This document shows positions 23,501 through 35,422 of a stretch of 64,000 nucleotides of DNA, one piece after another. The position numbers and the translations under genes are program-made. Source of the stretch: Lasiosphaeria ovina (taxonomy: Eukaryota; Ascomycota; Sordariomycetes; Sordariales; Lasiosphaeriaceae); the NCBI GenBank assembly GCA_033439765.1, contig JAULSN010000011.1, positions 992,001 through 1,056,000 of the forward strand. The letters are read 5' to 3'. The notes beneath the pieces were generated by a model. That model did no database searches and was not told where the DNA came from. It saw only the letters and a program-made list of their open reading frames with translations. The first letter of the stretch is position 1. Each line of letters opens with the position of its first letter.

Positions 23501-24990
23501 AGGGTACTTCTTGAAGAAATACTCCTTAAGGAATACCTTCAAACGACGGTAAAAGTGCTACGCCGCGATATGGGGGTTTTCCTTAAGGTTTTTACGGGCG
23601 ATACGGGATTTATTAATATCGTCGGTAGCTAGCTAAGTAGCGTAGTTTGGTATTACCTTAGCGAGGGATTCCTAGTATAAATTAGCGGCTGAAAACGTTA
23701 AGAAAACGTGAGGGTAGTCGAGAGCATAGTATATAGCTTCGAGGTTACGGTGTTATTAGTTCTAGAAAGGCCGAGTACTACGGAGGACGTTGGAAGACCT
23801 TACGATAGAATTTAATAGGATCTGGCCGTCGAGCGTATTCGTATCGAGAGCCTTACGTAGCTGGTCGAGGGACTCGAAGCGATCGCGATGTCCATTACGA
23901 TTAACTAGCTAGTTACTTCTCTTATTAACCTATACCCGTATAATTATATTAAAGACGATATAAGGGAAGCGAGGGTATTGAGCGAAGCGGCTATTATACC
24001 AAAATAATATATGCTTTACCTAGGTTAATTAGTTTATAACTCGAAGGCGTGGTAAGGTATACTCGCTAAGGCCCCGGGGCATAAGGGTAGGTATAGAGAG
24101 ACTAATAAGGGCGATACGGCTATTAAGGTCGTTCAGGGGCGTTGACCTAACGCTAGGAAGCTTAATATAGTTACGAACGGGCGGCTATTTAGGGGGCAGC
24201 TCTCTACCGTATACCTAATTACGTAGTCGAGCGAGATCAGCCTATATAGGAATGAGGTTAGGTGCTACGGCGTAGTTAATAAAGTCCTCCTCTTCCTGAT
24301 CGTTAATACCGGGGGTAGCCTACGGTCTGGTAGGGACTTCTTCGTTAACTTTAATAACGGTAATATCGTTAATAACGTTACCGTCCTCGGGTAACTATAT
24401 AAGCCGCTTAACGTTAACCTAAAGGTCCAAATACCCGGGGTGGTTTATAATTAAATATCGTAACCAAGTCTTAATAGTACGGTGGCGAACCCTAAAGTCG
24501 GTACGAAAAGCCCTAATTATATATATATTGTTATTTTCCGTCTAGCGAGGCCGTACGATAATAATATCGAGCTCCCGAGGAAGGCGAGGGAGCTAGTTAA
24601 AGAGGGAGTTAATATTACGTAAGAAGCTAACGTAGTATTTACTATACCGGTATTATTAACCTCGAACTAATCGAATATTAAGGAAGACGTAGACCCGAGT
24701 AATAAGTTATTCCTCGATCTATAAGAGCTTTAGTAGATAATTAGGAATATCGCCGAGATCTATATTATTCTCCGTAGAATAGAAATTAGGCATATCGGCA
24801 GGCTTTCGATCGTTATAGTAGTAATAGGCCGTATATATACCGCCGGTTATACGAAGGTTATACTATAAGTAACGATAGCGAGGATAATACTATAAAGAAG
24901 ACTTAGTATTAATACGAGCCTAGAAGCCTTATAAAAGCTTACGATCGGTTACGAGTAGAGAATTAATAACTAAATCGTATTTAAAGACGG
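20480..24990 (-). pseudogene. Helitron Rep-helicase (RepHel), RIP-inactivated
   Basis: All landmarks I checked lie in one minus-strand frame, so the gene is collinear over more than 4 kb and broken by stops rather than frameshifts. In order: a DUF6570-like segment (EEQLITRVYVFLNIRLVRG, reading stops as Gln, about 24650-24720); the HUH motif region at 23432-23479; NRIQRYNYTEVYYLRRR (about 23210); the Rep tyrosine motif YIAKYYTKAE (about 22930-22957); MNKLIIERN followed by EVAHLLLKLPL; LNYFPRYKLIRGG and DFTRVKLTLHHPY (about 22450-22520); a Pif1-type helicase Walker A region, GRSSTGKSYTLKA (about 21865-21901); and the helicase C-terminal motif VHKSQGATLN (about 20760-20785). Nearly every lost residue is a TAG or TAA where Gln or Trp is expected. 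The protein can no longer be made. Confidence 0.85.
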
Positions 24991-26669
24991 GATTTTCCTT
25001 AGTAGGAAATTAAGGCTCGGCGGCTTCGGCGGCGGGAGATTAAGGCCTACGGGGACGATATTAACTACTAGGTATAGGACCGTATTAATAGCGGGGAGTA
25101 GGCCGAGGAGTACTAGGTTCACTTATTATGAAGTCGCTCTATAAAGAAGTAGTTAACTACGAGGCTAACTAGCTTAATTAAAGGTCGGCGTAATAGGCTG
25201 GATATTGATCTCGGCCCTGGAACTTACGTATAGGGAAATACTACTAATAACGAGGGCACATCTGGCGGTCAGGCTCGATAAATGGATTACCGGGATTACC
25301 GCCTATACCGCCTACGGAAGGTGGGCGGGCGAGAAGCTCCTACGAGGGCGGTATAGCGGAGGGGACCTGTCCCTAACGGCGTTCGGAGCGGTAGCGGCGC
25401 TATATATTAAGCCGATCGTTATAAGCTGACTATTACTCAGGCGTATACCCTTCAACCTGACCTCGGCGGTGGAATATCGAGGTAAGGCGTTGAAATCCAC
25501 TACGAGGTTAAGGACTACCGAGGGCAGGCGCGGGTAACTACCTACGAGGAAGGATTAGCGTTAAGGCACGACTACGGCCGAGTTGAAGGCTTCCAAATCC
25601 AACGGATGCTCGAGGGCGAAGACCGGGCGGCTACTAGGGCGGCGAACCGGAAGGGTCGCGAAGAGGGCGGTAAGCTATTAAGGTAGCTCGGGAGGTACGG
25701 CCTTCCGGCGAGGATAGTACGTCGGGAGTACGCTTTGACGGCGAGGTAAATAGATCACGAATACTAGAGCGTTTACCCGCGAGGGTAGCTCCACGGCATA
25801 TATTATAACTAGTAGTAAGGCTTCTACTACGCCGAGCACCCATACCCGGCTTAAAACAGTCGGTATATTTAACGAGTCGGCAAGAGCGGTATCTCTTATA
25901 TTCGGGAGGGATATCGGTATTAGGGGTTTCTTTTAGTAGGATCGGGCGATCGGGAGGTAGGCCACCACTACCACCACCTGGCGGAGGCTACGGTTAAGGG
26001 ACCCCGACCGTAGCCATCGCGGCGGCTCGAAAAATATGCGTTCCTAGTAATATATTAGTAGGAATTAATAGCGTAATAATTATAAAGTATTCGGCGTACC
26101 TATTTGTAGCTAGAAAGCGATAAATCGAGCGGGCGATTGATTGAGGTTATATTACGAGGTTGTAGAAAGAAAGTAGAAAGTTAAAGGTACCGTACGGACC
26201 ACTCAAGCCGGCTAAACTTCGGAAGGAAGACTCTCTAGCCGGCTGAACTTCGGGATAACGAATCTATAGCTATTCTACCCCCTCAATACTAAAATAAATT
26301 CTTATAATAATTCGATATTTCTATATTCATAGTCTAATTGTTGGATTTCTAAGGGGCAAGCCCCCTAGGACCCCCAGTACCTGCGGCGCTTTTGGCCTGC
26401 GGCGCTGAGCCTGCGGCGCCTTCCTTCATGACCAATTGGGAAATTGCTCCTTCCTAACACAACCACGACATAGCAAAGCGGCAATTCACGGCCTAACATG
26501 TCCGAGGTTCATCCGATCGACCAATTCCTACCTCCCATTTTAACACGGACGTAAACTGGCCAATCAGCGTTCGAAAAACATTCGGCACCCTCACGGTAAA
26601 AGAGAAGAGACAGCCTCTCTACGCCACCTCCGGCTCGCAAGCTCGCCTACGGTGGCTCCGTTCAGCTGA

Positions 26670-28566
26670 ACAACTGCAAACAATAGAAACCTCAACAGAT
26701 ACGGTTTAATCCCGCAAACGCCTATACCAACAAAAACTGCCGCACATATTCGTTCAAATAGTTATTCACGGTCGGTCCTGGACCCTCACGTACATAGATA
26801 GTTTACAACCGAGTCTAGAAGATATCTTCGCTTCAAGCTGGCCATTAGATCGCGGGAGACATTACTTTAGATGGGCCACCGGTGCCGAATGGCATGTTGC
26901 TTGTTAGGGCCTATCAGAGTACCTATTGTACCTGCGTGTACATACTGTGGATCATTTACCGTTGACGCTCCGGGCCTGCTAGTGGTTGTCTGACGCGGTT
27001 ACGAGGACGGGACCAAACGCAGAAGGTCCACACAAGACCTCTGGCACCCATTGTCATGCGCAGCGAGTGGGACTCACAGTTGCTGCAACGCAACAACAAA
27101 AAACCCCACAAGTGCCGCCTGCATCTGGTCGGACTCGCCCCGAATTCCATACAAAATAAATGGTAAGATCTAACCATTGGGCGCGGACGGCAACCCCGAT
27201 GGTTGACCCGCATCTGTGAGTGCAACGATTTTATTTGCTTGCGCGTGTTTGCGGTGAAGGAGCGTTTCATGCGCTGGTTGGCGACATGGGTGCTCAAGCC
27301 CCAATGGAAGCGTTGCGTGGAAAGACATGGTATGGGACCTTCAAAGAGCTGACAGGGACGGTGTGCGGGTGCACTATCAGCTCTATCCCAATGGTGGGTG
27401 TCATATCCAGTCACGCTTACCTTGCTTGGTATCCGTACCTGGACGATAGTTTCCGTTTGATGCAGTTCCGATTTCTTGGCTGGTTACAGCCGCCCTACAT
27501 GCTATGGAGAGGCGCCCTGCAGAGTGAACCGGGCTTGCAGCGTGTTATGCAGAGCCGCGCTCAATAACCGCGCGGAGGGTTGGAATCTTTCGAGGGCCAT
27601 CCACAGGGTACACAATATGTGCTCTCATGGAGACGGGGTTTAAGTTGAATTGCCGCATGGGCATGACCCAGGGCGGCCGGTAGGTGCGTGGGCAGACACG
27701 GGCAGTTAGAAAGGCAGACACACAGGCGGACACACAGGCGGACGGGGCTGAGCTAAAAATGACATGGCAAGGCTCTGATGGACAAGAGATTTACTCTTTA
27801 CCCCTTGACATCCTCTCCCAACTTCCTTTACGCTTCTATTCTTTTGACCTGATGGTGTTGTTGCCTTTCTGAACCTTGGCCAAATTATCTAGCGCGTGTT
27901 TCCCCGGCTTCACTGATCATTTCCCTCGCTTGGGTTTGCATTGGACTTATCTTTCTATTTCTGCAATTCCGAGCCCCCGGCTGCCTTTCCTCGAATAGCA
28001 ATCAGCCAAGATTTAACATGGACCTGCACCGAGTCATTTTTGGTGGAAGGTCCAGCATCTGTCGTCGCACGACAACCCCCTCCCCCCCGGCTCATGAGGT
28101 CAATCAATACGACCTGCGAGTCCAGCACCAGAGCTAATGTCATTCCTTCCACCGTTTCATACTCGACATGCCCTTCACCGCATTTGGTGCCGACTGCAAG
28201 GCCGCTTTCGAAATCGAAGTCTTCCCGCCTCCTCATGACAACATGACTACATGACCAATGATCAAACGGAATACACACCTTGTTAGGACCTACAGCGTCT
28301 CATCGGATGAGATGGGCTTAAATTCAGGGGGATGTCTGCCAACGTATCGGCGATAGCTTGGACAGATGAATACAATATGAATGCTCTCGTGCGCAGCTAA
28401 GACGGACTTGGGTAATTAGTGAGACCTCGCATTCTTGCATCACCAGCCCTCCGTTGTCCCGATCCTCTTCATCGTCTGAGCCCCGTCTGAGTCCTGGTCC
28501 TATATTATTGCTCTAAAATCGCGATGGCGAATACGTCTGGTTATCAGCGGCTTTTTATGGCTGGCA
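26670..28566. other. Region between the Helitron and the His-Gln gene
   Basis: No gene is supported. Frames of 100-150 codons exist on both strands (for example 27220-27567 plus, 26956-27414 minus) but show no domain or start context. A frame from 28018 begins MDLHRVIFGGRSSICRR but stops after about 40 codons. It could be a lost or unspliced exon of the downstream gene, which I cannot decide. A short tandem of CACACAGGCGGA lies near 27720-27745. Confidence 0.4.
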
Positions 28567-29877
28567 ATGAGGTATAGTGTCCCTCGATACCTCAGTTGTT
28601 GCGAAACTGTCAAGTTCACTGACGACGCTTTGCGTCTCTCCGAGCAGCAGAACGATACACAAGAACCACCCTCGCTCACCGAACCCATCGACTACCAATA
28701 TTACGAAGCCTCCAACATTGAAACGCCCTACAGCGGCTCGGTCGACCCTCGTTGCGTTCTAGTTTTGGGACCTTGCTACGGACACCCTGAGCTGGCACAC
28801 CTACAGTCCGGCGTGCTGCCATCCCACAACATCAGCAATGGCAATGCGTCCGAGGTGATGGCTAGCTCGACGCTGTCTGGATGTATCCTAAGTGGGTCAT
28901 GGGAGTTCGACAGCACTGCGCAACCTGTCCTGGCTGCCGACCCAAACGGCTTGGGCTCACCATTCGGCTCGACTATTCTAACCAGAGAAAACCCGGGACC
29001 GAGTTACTTGACGGGCTTCACCGGCAGCGGCCCACCAACCCCCGTATTCCACCCGCCGCATGGGCCTCCCTCCTCGATCACCCAACGGTTCATGATAGCG
29101 TCAGCCCAGTCAGGCGACGACTACTTCTCCCAGTCAGGTGACAGTTTCTTCTTCCAGTCCGGATCTAGCAGCCTCCCACGTCCTTCCCAGGGCAAATTCC
29201 TCGACCTCCTAGGAGAATCGGCGCAGATGTGGCCCGACCTCGGCATGTTCACCGACGCCATCAGGACCCAGGAGCCCGATAGCATCATCGCTGCTCCCGA
29301 CGGATCAAACGCCAGGATGATGCTGCCGCACCAGCACCAGCACCAGCACCAACACCAACACCAGCACCAGCACCAGCACCAGCACCAGCACCAGCACCAG
29401 CACCAGCACCAGCACCAGCACCAGCACCAGCACCAGCACCAGCACCAGCACCAGCACCAGCACCAGCACCAGCACCAGCACCAGCACCAGCACCAGCACC
29501 AGCACCAGCACCAGCACCAGCACCAGCAGCGCAGCAGTAACAACATCACACCGCATGCTCACCCACTCCACGCACCATCCCCTCAAGCAAAACACAACCC
29601 CCCCGGCCACATGCAGGCTACCCAGGGCAGCAAGAGCCCGGGACGCCGACATAAGAAATCAGAGGCCGTGACCAGGGAGGCGCTCTGCAAGGCAGCCAAG
29701 GGAGCCGCGATTCCCGTGCTCGAAAAGTCTGTTCCGACGAGCCAGAGCCGCAAGAAGGATCGCGAGCGCAAGAAGGAGAAGAAGAGGTCAGGACGCGAGG
29801 CCAAGGAGATTGAGGCGATGGTGGTCAATACTGCGCAGCCGGGTTCGGGGGGTGGTATGTATGGGCAGCAGCTCTGA
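28567..29877 (+). CDS. Orphan protein with (His-Gln)33 tract
   Basis: A single open frame of 436 codons runs from ATG 28567 to TGA 29877. I do not recognise the family. Residues 1-250 are Ser/Pro/Gly-rich with aromatic patches (for example DYFSQSGDSFFFQSGSSS), a composition typical of disordered regulatory proteins. A pure run of 33 His-Gln dipeptides follows, at about residues 255-320. The C-terminus is strongly basic (SRKKDRERKKEKKRSGRE). The length of the frame on both sides of the repeat argues for real coding sequence. A multiple of six bases keeps the frame open whatever the repeat count. The true start could be a later Met. A nuclear role is possible given the basic tail, but that is a guess. 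Confidence 0.6.
   Translation: MRYSVPRYLSCCETVKFTDDALRLSEQQNDTQEPPSLTEPIDYQYYEASNIETPYSGSVDPRCVLVLGPCYGHPELAHLQSGVLPSHNISNGNASEVMASSTLSGCILSGSWEFDSTAQPVLAADPNGLGSPFGSTILTRENPGPSYLTGFTGSGPPTPVFHPPHGPPSSITQRFMIASAQSGDDYFSQSGDSFFFQSGSSSLPRPSQGKFLDLLGESAQMWPDLGMFTDAIRTQEPDSIIAAPDGSNARMMLPHQHQHQHQHQHQHQHQHQHQHQHQHQHQHQHQHQHQHQHQHQHQHQHQHQHQHQHQHQHQHQHQHQQRSSNNITPHAHPLHAPSPQAKHNPPGHMQATQGSKSPGRRHKKSEAVTREALCKAAKGAAIPVLEKSVPTSQSRKKDRERKKEKKRSGREAKEIEAMVVNTAQPGSGGGMYGQQL
29329..29526 (+). repeat. CACCAG/CACCAA hexanucleotide microsatellite, 33 units
   Basis: The tract spans 198 bp of hexamers, almost all CACCAG with a few CACCAA near its left end. It encodes alternating His and Gln in the frame of the gene 28567-29877. 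The complementary strand reads as a long Cys-Trp or Leu-Val run, which is an artefact. Confidence 0.95.
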
Positions 29878-31422
29878 TGGCCCGCCCTGGTCTGAGGCAA
29901 CAGCGCCTCTTGTGGTTCGGAGCTTCTGGGGGTTAGGTAGCAGGTCAGGCATCACGGACTTCAAGTCAAACTCGGTGGGGGAAAAAAGGAAACGGGTGGG
30001 ATAACTTGGATGGGATGGGGATTCATACTGATTGGCGCCGGGGCGGAAAGAAGCCATGGCTGCTTTGTTTACCTTGGGATACTTCACATTAAGCTGGACT
30101 TTGTGCTCTTGTTACGTCCCCACACTACGCTACAGATTCCAGTCACCTGCTGCCCATGCTCTTCAATGTCCTTTCCGCTGGAATCAGCGTTCACCAGGCC
30201 TGTAAAAAGTACCTAGTTCTAGCAGCTCAATGACTGGTTGGTGACCGTTCTCGGTAGGCAAGGCAGGTCGAAATAAGGGTGAGCGAGGTCGCATCTAGCC
30301 CCACAACTCGAGACCTGTCGCAGATCCCCGGCAGTATCCGGGTTGGGGTACCTACACTAGGTTCTCTCAAGGTTCAGCATCTTATGCCAAATTAGGTTTA
30401 GTGGGACTTGGCCTCACCCGGCGTGGACATGCTCGGATATACACTATAATTAATTACAGTCTTCGGCAATTTCTTCAAGCATCGATATCTTACGTGACTT
30501 GAGACGTTCTATTGTGAGGCCCGAGCGCAGAGCTAGTTTCGATGCCTTTCAGCCTCCAAATCGGGTTGTGCAACGGTGGGACAGTGGGCGTGTGGAGCTC
30601 AAACAGATATCCAATTACTTGCTTAAATTGTGCACGTCAGCGGTGCGACCTTGTTCTCTCGCTACTGGAACACTGCCCGCGTCACTACGTCGCAAATCAA
30701 GTCGCATCACAATGGGCTTCGATGGGCGCTGCTGATGGACAAAGGCTCTAAAGGCAGCAAAGCTGGACCTAAATCATCTCCGGGTGGTGTTGACGATATT
30801 TTCGCACTTGGCGCACAAGGTGTGGCTGGGCACGCCGAACGTAATTCGAGTATCTCCGATTATTGTATAAGGTGGGACGATGTTTTCTTTGTGGGTTCAA
30901 CTGGGGTTGTGGGACTGCTGTTTTTGTTGACCCTTGGACCATTACAGCCCGTGCAGACTCAAGTGGTAGAGGTACGTTCAGTTTCAGCGTAACTTCTAGC
31001 GCTTTGTAGGTAACTACCTACTGTAACTTGTGGCGCCTCAGCAGTCCATCCCTTGGCGAAACCCTTCCAAAAATCAGCGAGTTTGGACTATCGCTTCGAG
31101 TGTTACTTTCCACCTATTAACCCAAACGTTACTTCTAAGTTTAACGCCAGAACTCATCCTCGAACGTCCCTAGACATTATTTCCCATGGTAGAAGACCGA
31201 CATGTGTTAACAAAACACCAAAATTTCTTAATTATAAATGCATGATAGACAGGCCACGTCCCGTTGCCGTCCCAGGGTGGATTTGGCGGACCCACAAACG
31301 TGCAGGGGCAAACTCCGTACGACTCCATCCCCACGTCTTCTGTCCAGCATGCGGCCCCATTGCCACTCCACATGATGAAGACTGTTTCCGCTGCCAATCT
31401 TCATCAAAAACCAGTAACAAAT
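29878..31422. other. Spacer upstream of the tRNA gene
   Basis: No gene is supported. Frames of 70-134 codons are open on both strands but lack domains. The right end leads directly into tRNA-Phe. Confidence 0.4.
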
Positions 31423-31511
31423 GCGGGTATAGCTCAGCTGGGAGAGCGTCAGACTGAAGTCAAACTTCATCATCAATCTGAAGGTCAAGTGTTCGATCCA
31501 CTTTAGCCGCA
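31423..31511 (+). tRNA. tRNA-Phe (anticodon GAA) with 16-bp intron
   Basis: The sequence folds as a tRNA. The D-arm is GCTC..GAGC. The anticodon stem is TCAGA/TCTGA with a loop reading CTGAAGA once a 16-nt intron (31460-31475) is removed. The T-arm is AAGTG TTCGATC CACTT. The acceptor stem pairs GCGGGTA with TAGCCGC except for a G-G mismatch at pair 5-68, and A73 is the discriminator. The intron sits one base 3' of the anticodon, the normal place for nuclear tRNA introns. The body closely resembles fungal tRNA-Phe. No CCA is encoded, as expected for a eukaryote. Confidence 0.92.
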
Positions 31512-31677
31512 TAACAATATTTATTCGAGCATCTCTTCAGGGAGTTGCATCTTTCCTTTTTAGTCTTGGTTCGCCTTTTTGACAAATATTTTACTGCTCT
31601 TATTTTTGAAATGGCAACTCTCTTTCCAAGTTGAAAACGGAATCGGTATGATAGGAATAAGAAACACCCATCCCCGT

Positions 31678-34600
31678 TCAGGCTGCCGCTCCGTCCCTCT
31701 TGAACCCGACGCTGGCGGCAAGCTGCTTCACAATCTGCTGCGAGCGCATTTCCTGCTCGACCGTGTCCTTGATCACGTACCGCGTCACCTGGACCTCCTT
31801 GACCTGCTTGATGCGGATGGCGCGCGCAATGGCCTGGTTCTCGACGCTTGGGTTCCTGTGGTCGGTGTCAACAAGGGGACTCGGTGTAAAGTGTGCAGAG
31901 TTAGGCGGGTTAGGTACTTACCACTGTGGCTCGACAAGGAAGATGCGGTTTGCTGCCGTGAGGTTTAATCTGCAAAAAAAAATAGCTGATTAGCGATGTG
32001 TCCTTTTGCCAACTCCTGGGGGTCTGGTGATTGGCTCCTGCTGGCGTATCTTACCCGAACGCGCCCGTCCCGGTGGTCATGAGGAGGACCTGCACGCTCC
32101 TGTCGCTCGCGAAGCGGTCTATGATGCGTTGCCGCTTTGAAAGCAGGCAGTCACCGTCAATGCGCAGGTAGACGATCCTTTCGGCCCGCAGGTGGCGGGC
32201 TATAAGGTCAAGCGTACGCGTCCAACACGAGAAGATGATGCTGCGGGTAGTTATGTTAGACCTCTGCTGACGCGAAGCTAGGCAGTCGCCTTGTTATCTC
32301 ACCTCTTTGAGCTCTCCAAGCCCTCCTTCACATCGTTGACCAGCTGCGCCATCTTGGTCGAGTACCCCGTGGGGTTGAAGTAGTCCTTGTGGTGCGAGTT
32401 CTCCTCAGGGTCTTCGCCGTCAGCGACGGCTTCCTCACCTGGCTGCTGCCCGTCGAGCATTTCCACATCTCCGTCGTCGTGGGTTCGCAGTGGTGCCTGC
32501 ACCGCGGCAGGGGCAGCAGCCTCACCTCTTCCCAACCGCCTGCACAGAGGACAGTGGCGTGTGTCCTCGAGCCCCGGCATCTCGCTGCAGTCCTCGAGAC
32601 ACTCGGAGCATAGCGAGTGGGAGCAGTTCTCGACGAAGCGGCTGCCGGCGCCGAGGTGTGTCGACCCGAGGATGGGCCGGTGCTGCCGGCAGGCATCGCA
32701 CATGATCTCGGAGCCGAGTCCTAGCTCGGCCGCAAAGGCCTCGCGGCCCGCCGCCTGCTCATCCTTGAGGTCGCGCTTTTTCCACGAGAAGGGCCGCTGG
32801 AAGGTGCCGTGGTTGCACAGAATGCGCAGCTGCAGCTGCGTCTGGAACAGGCCGAACTTGCTACAGGGGCTTGCGTTGCTGCTGGTATTGGCGCTCGTGC
32901 CGTCTTTCCCGAGGGATTGTTGCAGGCGTGGGTTGAAATGAGTGGGCGCGTCGTCATCGGGATGGCGGCCGACCTGCGCCAGCATGTGGCGCTGCAGGAT
33001 GTTCATGGTGCGCTGGTACTGTCGGCACTCGGCTTCGGTGAGTGCCAGCTCGCGCGTGCGCTCGACGTGGCGCGGCAAGTCGAGGATGTCCTTGGTTCGC
33101 CGCAGCACCAGCGAATCGTACAGCATGACTAGACGATCCCGCACCACCGCCCCCTCCCCTTGGTCGAAGGGAGTCGAGATGAAGCGTCGGAACTGCGTCA
33201 GGCTCTTGAATTGCTCTGTTCCCAGAAATGCGAACAGCGCCCCAATGTCGTCGAGTCGGTTTTGGATGGGCGTCCCTGTCAAACACCACCGCGACCGCGC
33301 TTCAAGGTCTACGCACGTTCGGTGGAACGTGGTTGCGGGCCGCCTGATGATATGCGCTGGTAAGTGTTGGTTAGCCAAGGAAGAAGGCAGCTCGCAATTG
33401 CCACTCCACGGGTTGTCTGGGCCGGGTTAGGATTTACCTTCGTCTAGTACAACACGATACCAGTTTATCTTGTGAAGGAGCGACTTCTTTTGTGCGTATT
33501 CGGCGGCCAGTGTGTTGTAAGTGGTGATAACTACATCGGACTTTTCCAAGATGTCGAGGTCTTTAGGCCTCGTCTGGCCGTGGTACTTGACAGTTGTCAG
33601 AACGTCACCGGCGTGCCTTGAGATTGTCAGCCAGAAGTCCTTTCACGCAGAAATCGCAGTCTAATTATTGATGCTTACACTTGAATCTCATTCATCCAGT
33701 TGTTGATCAGCACTGGACGACCGCGTTAGTTATGCTGCTGACAAAGACTTCATGCTCAGGCTGTGAGGAAACGCACGTGCAGAAGGCACAATGACCAGGG
33801 TTGAGTGGGAGTGGCGTCTTGCTTTTCCGCTGCTGTGTTCTTCAGCTCGCCTCTTTTCGGCCCACTCATGGCTGACGACCAACGTCTGCAAGACGAGTGC
33901 GAGAGTCGACAGCGACTTTCCCATTCCCATTTCGTCGGCCAGCACACCCCCTCCCATCTCCTCGGGGCGCATGAGCGACTGCGTTTTTGTGATGCGGTGG
34001 ATGTACCTGCATAAATGTCAGTTTTCATGATACAATTCACTAATTGATGTTCAGAGTCGAGTTGAACGCACGTCTCCTGGCCACGGACGACCCCTTTCTG
34101 CCATAGACGGTACTTGTCAGGTATGTTACCCGACTCTCGCTGCAGCATAAACGACAGAGAGCCTTTTTGGTGCCTTGAACCTGTTAGTTTGGTGACATGG
34201 TTATAATCGTTGGGCGATTGACACACTTCAAAAGCTTCGTCTTCAGTCTCTGATCGCCGGCCTCGTCCTCGAGTTCGTTTGCCCGGCTCAGTGAGTTGTG
34301 CACCGACGTAACGAGGTTCCTCAGGCGCTCCTCCTCAACTACCGGCCTTGCCGTTGCCGAGGTCATGCGCGTGATCTCTTCCTCTTCTAGCTCACCTTCT
34401 AACTCGGGAAATGTCAGGGTGTGGGGATTCCGGTATAGAAGGTTGGCCCTGAGATGATCGGGCTTCTGTAGCCAAAGTTTCTGGTCGGACAGAGTCTCGC
34501 CAATGTCATTGGCACGGCCGGGCGGCCCATATATGTTGATGTTAACCTGGACAAGTGCTTCGTCGGGTTTGGTTGCATGGCTCATCTGCTGGCAAAGGTG

Positions 34601-35422
34601 AGAGGTAAGGCCAAGGGCCTCGAGCTGAACAGCCGGGCTCTCGTACAGAAGTGACTCTAGAGCGTCTGTCATATTGTGACGAAGAAAGCCAAACTCGGTA
34701 CCGTCAGGAAGCGAGAGGAGTATATGGGCAGGCTTGGAGGTCAGCGTGAACTTCTGAACATGACTTGGGTCGTTTTGTGCAAGCTGGGTGAGTTTCATGG
34801 CAAGCGAGTGCATGTTCTTGGAGACGAGCTTGACGTCGTGTTTGTATAGCTATTGGCGCAAATTAGCTCACCTAACTGGAACGAAGTCTACGAAAAGATC
34901 AAATGTCCCAGCACGAACCATTCCATAACAGACTCTATCCCCGTCGCCCCAGGAGCTGCTATTACCGGAAGGGTCAATAGCGTTGGCGTTGCCATTGAAC
35001 ATGTCAACATCCGAGTCTTCCGACTGGCCGAATGCATCCGAGCCATGACCACGGCCGGATGCCAGAGCAGCCGATGGGTGCAAGGTGGCCGTAGCCGGAT
35101 TCGCCTGAAAGGTGTTGGCCCAGTGGGTGATGTCATTTTGGACTTGTTGGAAGGCATTGTCGTCAACCTGGAGATTTTCAATTGAGATTGCCTCTGAGAA
35201 GTTTGCCGTGTGGGAGTCGAAGAGGAACGGGTCGAAGCCGAAATCGAAATCTTCGAGGTGAGGCTGGTCGAGGGCCTGGAAGCTGTGCTGTGTCAGTCTA
35301 CCAGAATCTCTTGGTTCTAATCAGGGGAAAGGAAAAAGGGTGCAGTGCCCCTACAATTCGTTGTTAGCATGGCCAGGGTCGGGTAGCGGCCCCTCGTAGT
35401 TGAGTATGACGCGGAGCGACAT
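31678..35422 (-). CDS. SNF2-family helicase with RING finger (ULS1/RAD5-like)
   Basis: Eleven exons on the minus strand encode about 1033 residues: 35422-35355, 35282-34892, 34849-34225, 34180-34072, 34006-33777, 33712-33679, 33616-33438, 33356-32303, 32240-32055, 31969-31922 and 31855-31678. The end of exon 2 is uncertain, because several donors keep phase 0. The motifs are in SNF2 order: DEMGMGKS (Walker A, near residue 421), DEAH (about 545), LTGTPIQNRLDD, a RING finger inserted between the two helicase lobes (CDACRQHRP, then CSHSLCSECL, then CPLCRR, about 760-825), and a C-terminal lobe with TTGTGAFGLNLTAANRIF, VEPQWNPSVENQAIAR and RIKQ. The N-terminus has an acidic/aromatic region and the segment RVCYGMV found in fungal relatives. 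Such proteins translocate on chromatin and act as ubiquitin or SUMO-targeted ligases in DNA repair or protein turnover. RAD5 versus ULS1 cannot be settled here. Confidence 0.88.

Larger units (their letters stand above)
20237..26669 (-). mobile_element. RIP-mutated autonomous Helitron (boundaries inferred)
   Basis: This block carries a Helitron Rep-helicase frame on the minus strand (20480-24990, listed separately). The whole block is TA-rich, almost free of CA and TG, but keeps CG, which is the pattern left by RIP. A 13-bp sequence, TCAGCTGAACGGA, lies at 20237-20249 and its exact reverse complement at 26657-26669, each next to a GC-rich hairpin-prone tract (for example CCTCCGGC). I use these as tentative edges. 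Canonical Helitron ends (5'-TC, hairpin plus CTRR-3', insertion between A and T) could not be proven. Short direct repeats (AGCCGGCT.AACTTCGG) lie near 26213-26250. The stretch 25.0-26.3 kb may hold the element's 5' part but has no domain I can name. Confidence 0.75.

Noticed and set aside
29329..29526. CRISPR-like array
   Set aside because: It is a contiguous hexamer microsatellite without spacers in a eukaryotic coding frame.
29121..29652. Minus-strand frames rich in Cys-Trp or Leu-Val repeats
   Set aside because: They are the complement of the CACCAG microsatellite in the plus-strand gene and have no coding features of their own.
34850..34876. Intron in the SNF2 gene from GTTAGG to AATAG
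   Set aside because: At 27 bp it is too short for a spliceosomal intron; a donor at 34891 (42 bp) or further upstream keeps the same phase.
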